64,000 nucleotides of DNA, from positions 1-64,000 of the forward strand of contig JBNKGL010000002.1 of assembly GCA_050289805.1 (NCBI GenBank), written 5' to 3'. The notes under the pieces are model-generated. The model did no database searches and had not been told where the DNA came from. It worked only from the letters and a program-made list of their open reading frames with translations. Positions within the stretch are counted from its first letter, which is position 1. Each line of letters begins with the position of its first letter. The position numbers and the translations under genes are program-made. The stretch is from JAUILA01 sp050289805 (GTDB lineage Bacteria > Bacteroidota > Bacteroidia > Cytophagales > Cyclobacteriaceae). Shown one piece after another: positions 61,815 to 64,000 of the stretch.

Positions 61815-63129
61815 TAAAACGGGAAAATCGCATCTCGCAAATGAGAGAATTTTGCTTGAGAAACTGCGCCCACAGCCATTTACGCTTACCGGAAGAGTAT
61901 GGGTATTAATTCTATTGCTGGTGGTAGCTATCGGTTTGATCGCCTATATTCGTCAGGTTCGTCAGGGTCTCGTAATTACCGCTATGCGTGATTATGCCTT
62001 TTGGGGAATTTACATTTCCAACTTCGTATTTTTTGTGGCAATAAGCCTTGTCGGATCTCTTGTAACGGCTGTTCTGAGATTGTCCCATGCTACCTGGAGT
62101 GTCCCGCTTTCGAGGATAGCGGAAATGATAGCCGTGGCAGCTATAATCATGGCATCCCTGATAATTATTGTTGATATGGGGCGTCCTGACAGGATGGTCA
62201 ATTTATTAATTCACGGGCGATTGCAGTCTCCAATAATATGGGATGTATTGGTTATATCCACCTACCTGGTTGTTAGTGTGCTCCTCCTTTATTTTCCGCT
62301 GGTGCCGGATCTTAAGCTATTGAGCCAGGATAAGTACCTTCCTTCTGTCCTTCGTAAATGGTATGGGAAAATTTCCCTGAACTGGAAAAACAGCAGGGCT
62401 CAACGTTCCATACTGCACAAGGGAATCCATATGTTATCGGTGCTGATCATTCCGCTCGCTCTGGGTATCCATACGGTTACCGCATGGTTGTTTGCAACAA
62501 CGTACCGACCCGGCTGGGACAGTACCAACTTTGGCCCTTATTTCGTTTCAGGAGCTTTTGTGGTAGGTGCGGGAGCAGTGGTTATCATGATGTATGTGGT
62601 GCGTCGCAGATACAAGCTGGGAGAATTTATCACCGAAAAGCATTTTGATAATATGGGTAAGCTGTTGGTCATGTTACTGCTTATCTATCTTTACTTCAAT
62701 ATAAACGAATATCTTGTTCCAGCTTATAAAATGCGGGCAGCGGAAGAAACACACCTCGCGAGTCTTTTCACGGGTTCGTTTGCGCCATTGTTCTACAGCG
62801 TGTTGATACTTGGAATGATTTTGCCCGCAGGAATCATGATGTTTAAAGAAGGAAGGAAACCGGAAATCATGATGGTCATGGGAATTCTTGTAGTTGTTGG
62901 TGCATGGTTCAAACGATATCTGATCGTAACCCCAACCCTGCTGCACCCTTTCCTTCCAGTTCAGGGGGTTCCTCAAAGCTGGACATCGTATTCGCCCACG
63001 ATGGACGAATGGGCGATAACTGCAGCGTCTTTGGCTCTCTTTTTGTTGCTTATAACGCTGATGGTCCGTGTTTTTCCCATTATACCGATTGACGAATATG
63101 TAACCATCAAAGAGAATGAAGAATCGTAA
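61795..63129 (+). CDS. NrfD/PsrC-type quinone-interacting membrane subunit
   Basis: 444 residues. After a cytoplasmic leader there are about ten membrane helices: DYAFWGIYISNFVFFVAISL, then TWSVPLSRIAEMIAVAAIIM, and STNFGPYFVSGAFVVGAGAV later, all recognised in PsrC and the ActC subunit of alternative complex III. The PsrC family binds menaquinone and couples it to a periplasmic FeS subunit. ATG codons at 61795 and 61798 both fit. The gene overlaps its neighbours by 20 and 14 bases, showing tight translational coupling. Confidence 0.9.
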   Translation: MMKEDISKTGKSHLANERILLEKLRPQPFTLTGRVWVLILLLVVAIGLIAYIRQVRQGLVITAMRDYAFWGIYISNFVFFVAISLVGSLVTAVLRLSHATWSVPLSRIAEMIAVAAIIMASLIIIVDMGRPDRMVNLLIHGRLQSPIIWDVLVISTYLVVSVLLLYFPLVPDLKLLSQDKYLPSVLRKWYGKISLNWKNSRAQRSILHKGIHMLSVLIIPLALGIHTVTAWLFATTYRPGWDSTNFGPYFVSGAFVVGAGAVVIMMYVVRRRYKLGEFITEKHFDNMGKLLVMLLLIYLYFNINEYLVPAYKMRAAEETHLASLFTGSFAPLFYSVLILGMILPAGIMMFKEGRKPEIMMVMGILVVVGAWFKRYLIVTPTLLHPFLPVQGVPQSWTSYSPTMDEWAITAASLALFLLLITLMVRVFPIIPIDEYVTIKENEES

Positions 63130-63979
63130 CCTTTTGAGAATAGCAGTTATCACGTGCAGCATGATCATCCCGGTGATTTTTGCGGTTGCGCAGAAGCCAC
63201 AAGCGAGGTTGAGGCTATCCTTTGTCCAGAATGATTCAGCCGCTTACCTTGTATCACGTGTTACAACGCGTGTTGACAAACGCTATGAAGCCGTCGCTGG
63301 TGCCCATGTCATATTCAGCATGGGAGGGGAGCTGCTCGGAGAGTCTGTGACTGAAGAGGACGGTGATGCGCTTTTTGTACTTCCTGATTCATTCAGTGAC
63401 ATTCAGGGCCTCGTTAAATTTGAAGCTGAGATAAAAAATGATTCGAAGGTGGCTGATAAAATGACTGACCTTGAAGTGTTGAGGAGTACGATCATGCTTA
63501 AGCCTCAGGAATCAGGGGATTCTGTTCGCCAGATTCGTTTGCGATTCATGGCCATGTCAGATTCGGCGATTGTTCCGATACCCGAGGTGCAGGTTCAGTT
63601 CTATATAAAAAGGATGTTTTCCCTGTTGCCGGTAGGAGGTGATTATAACTTTACAGACGATGAGGGAAATCTAGTCTTGGATTTTCCCGATGATATTTTG
63701 GCTGATACGCTGGGTGGCGTGACTCTCGTTGCGCAAGTGACAGATCACGATCTTTACGGAACAGTCTCTGGCAGTATCTCAGTCCCATGGGGGATCGGGA
63801 CAGCCGGTGAGCTAAATGAGGAAAGAACTTTATGGGCCGCCAGGTCAAGTGCGCCATGGACCTTGTTGCTTTTTGCAAATCTGTTCCTCCTGATGGTCTG
63901 GGGAATCATTGTTTATTTGATTCTTCAACTTGTTCAAATTCGAAACCTTGGAAAAAAACCACATAATGTGCATAACTAA
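63116..63979 (+). CDS. Membrane-anchored beta-sandwich protein of unknown function
   Basis: 287 residues: signal peptide (AVITCSMIIPVIFAVAQ), two similar beta-sandwich repeats (about residues 28-128 and 130-225), and a C-terminal membrane helix (LLLFANLFLLMVWGIIVYLI) with a short basic tail. Each repeat has a D-E/E-D-G-D/N-A/L turn (VTEEDGDALFVLPD, FTDDEGNLVLDFPD). It resembles CNA-B/DUF-like domains but I cannot name it. It probably presents its two domains to the periplasm beside the NrfD/FeS pair, which it overlaps by 14 bases. Confidence 0.7.
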   Translation: MKNRNLLRIAVITCSMIIPVIFAVAQKPQARLRLSFVQNDSAAYLVSRVTTRVDKRYEAVAGAHVIFSMGGELLGESVTEEDGDALFVLPDSFSDIQGLVKFEAEIKNDSKVADKMTDLEVLRSTIMLKPQESGDSVRQIRLRFMAMSDSAIVPIPEVQVQFYIKRMFSLLPVGGDYNFTDDEGNLVLDFPDDILADTLGGVTLVAQVTDHDLYGTVSGSISVPWGIGTAGELNEERTLWAARSSAPWTLLLFANLFLLMVWGIIVYLILQLVQIRNLGKKPHNVHN

Positions 63980-63991
63980 ATAATACACTCA

Positions 63992-64000
63992 ATGAAAAAG
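63992..64000 (+). CDS. Possible next gene of the redox operon (cut by window end)
   Basis: ATG-AAA-AAG, 12 bases after the previous stop, starts a frame that the window truncates after three codons. Met-Lys-Lys is a common exported-protein start. Identity unknown; it may be the missing catalytic or cytochrome subunit. Confidence 0.3.

Noticed and set aside
1..64000. CRISPR arrays, insertion sequences, prophage, toxin-antitoxin or restriction systems
   Set aside because: No repeated spacer pattern, transposase, integrase, nuclease or methylase motifs were seen on either strand.

Overview
The window looks like a chromosomal segment of a Bacteroidota bacterium, probably a free-living, Cytophagales-like heterotroph; the order is a guess. 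The reasons are the TAnnTTTG -7 promoter elements placed before several genes, the Bacteroidota-typical families (DUF3078, DUF3127, DUF3667, DUF5777, DUF5009, YceI lipoproteins, PorV- and Omp85-type barrels), methionyl-tRNA synthetase with a KISTS-type signature and a C-terminal tRNA-binding domain, and the many secreted sulfatases and Gfo/Idh/MocA enzymes. I see no phage, insertion sequence, CRISPR array, rRNA or replication origin. Codon use looks uniform.

Layout. 0-7.5 kb: a class II glutamine amidotransferase, tRNA-Ala(GGC) with a strong terminator, then a MalT-like ATP-dependent LuxR regulator followed by a two-gene unit (secreted amidohydrolase plus DcaP-like porin) and a small TonB-C lipoprotein that lacks a standard start codon. 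7.5-21 kb: accessory and cell-envelope genes. These are a DUF5009 acyltransferase divergent from a lipoprotein sulfatase, a beta-barrel protein, a Na+/H+ antiporter, a DUF3078 protein, a DUF885 protein, a decayed pentameric ligand-gated ion channel, a PHP hydrolase, a fatty acid desaturase with an apparently non-AUG start, and a sulfatase plus secreted Gfo/Idh/MocA pair. 21-27.6 kb: a molybdopterin oxidoreductase with an SDR partner, small membrane proteins, an F420-type reductase, another Gfo/Idh/MocA enzyme and an AI-2E family transporter. 27.6-33.4 kb: a giant AsmA/DUF748-like protein, a small lipoprotein, DUF3667 and an exported RidA.

33.5-43 kb is the housekeeping core: metG, a thiamine-binding-type protein, pth, rplY, prs, tRNA-Gln(TTG), a DUF4136 lipoprotein and purL. 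43-52 kb holds an alpha/beta hydrolase and a complete TetR-TolC-adaptor-RND efflux operon with a clear inverted repeat in front of the TetR gene, then a membrane metallophosphoesterase. 52-58.4 kb is a leftward series: DUF3127 with an SSB-like acidic tail, a 34-residue membrane peptide, a helix-hairpin-helix outer-membrane protein, a PorV-like protein, an Omp85 protein, and lgt with a large insertion.

58.6-64 kb is one tight rightward operon: YceI lipoprotein, a CX4CH lipoprotein, a DUF5777 barrel, a 71-residue protein, a twin-arginine iron-sulfur protein with one cluster cysteine missing, a NrfD/PsrC quinone-binding membrane subunit, and a membrane-anchored beta-sandwich protein. The next gene seems to start at the window edge. 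This envelope redox module, with no catalytic subunit in view, is the best candidate here for an undescribed system. Two other leads are the ion-channel relic and the two genes whose conserved N-termini lie upstream of any AUG, GUG or UUG codon.
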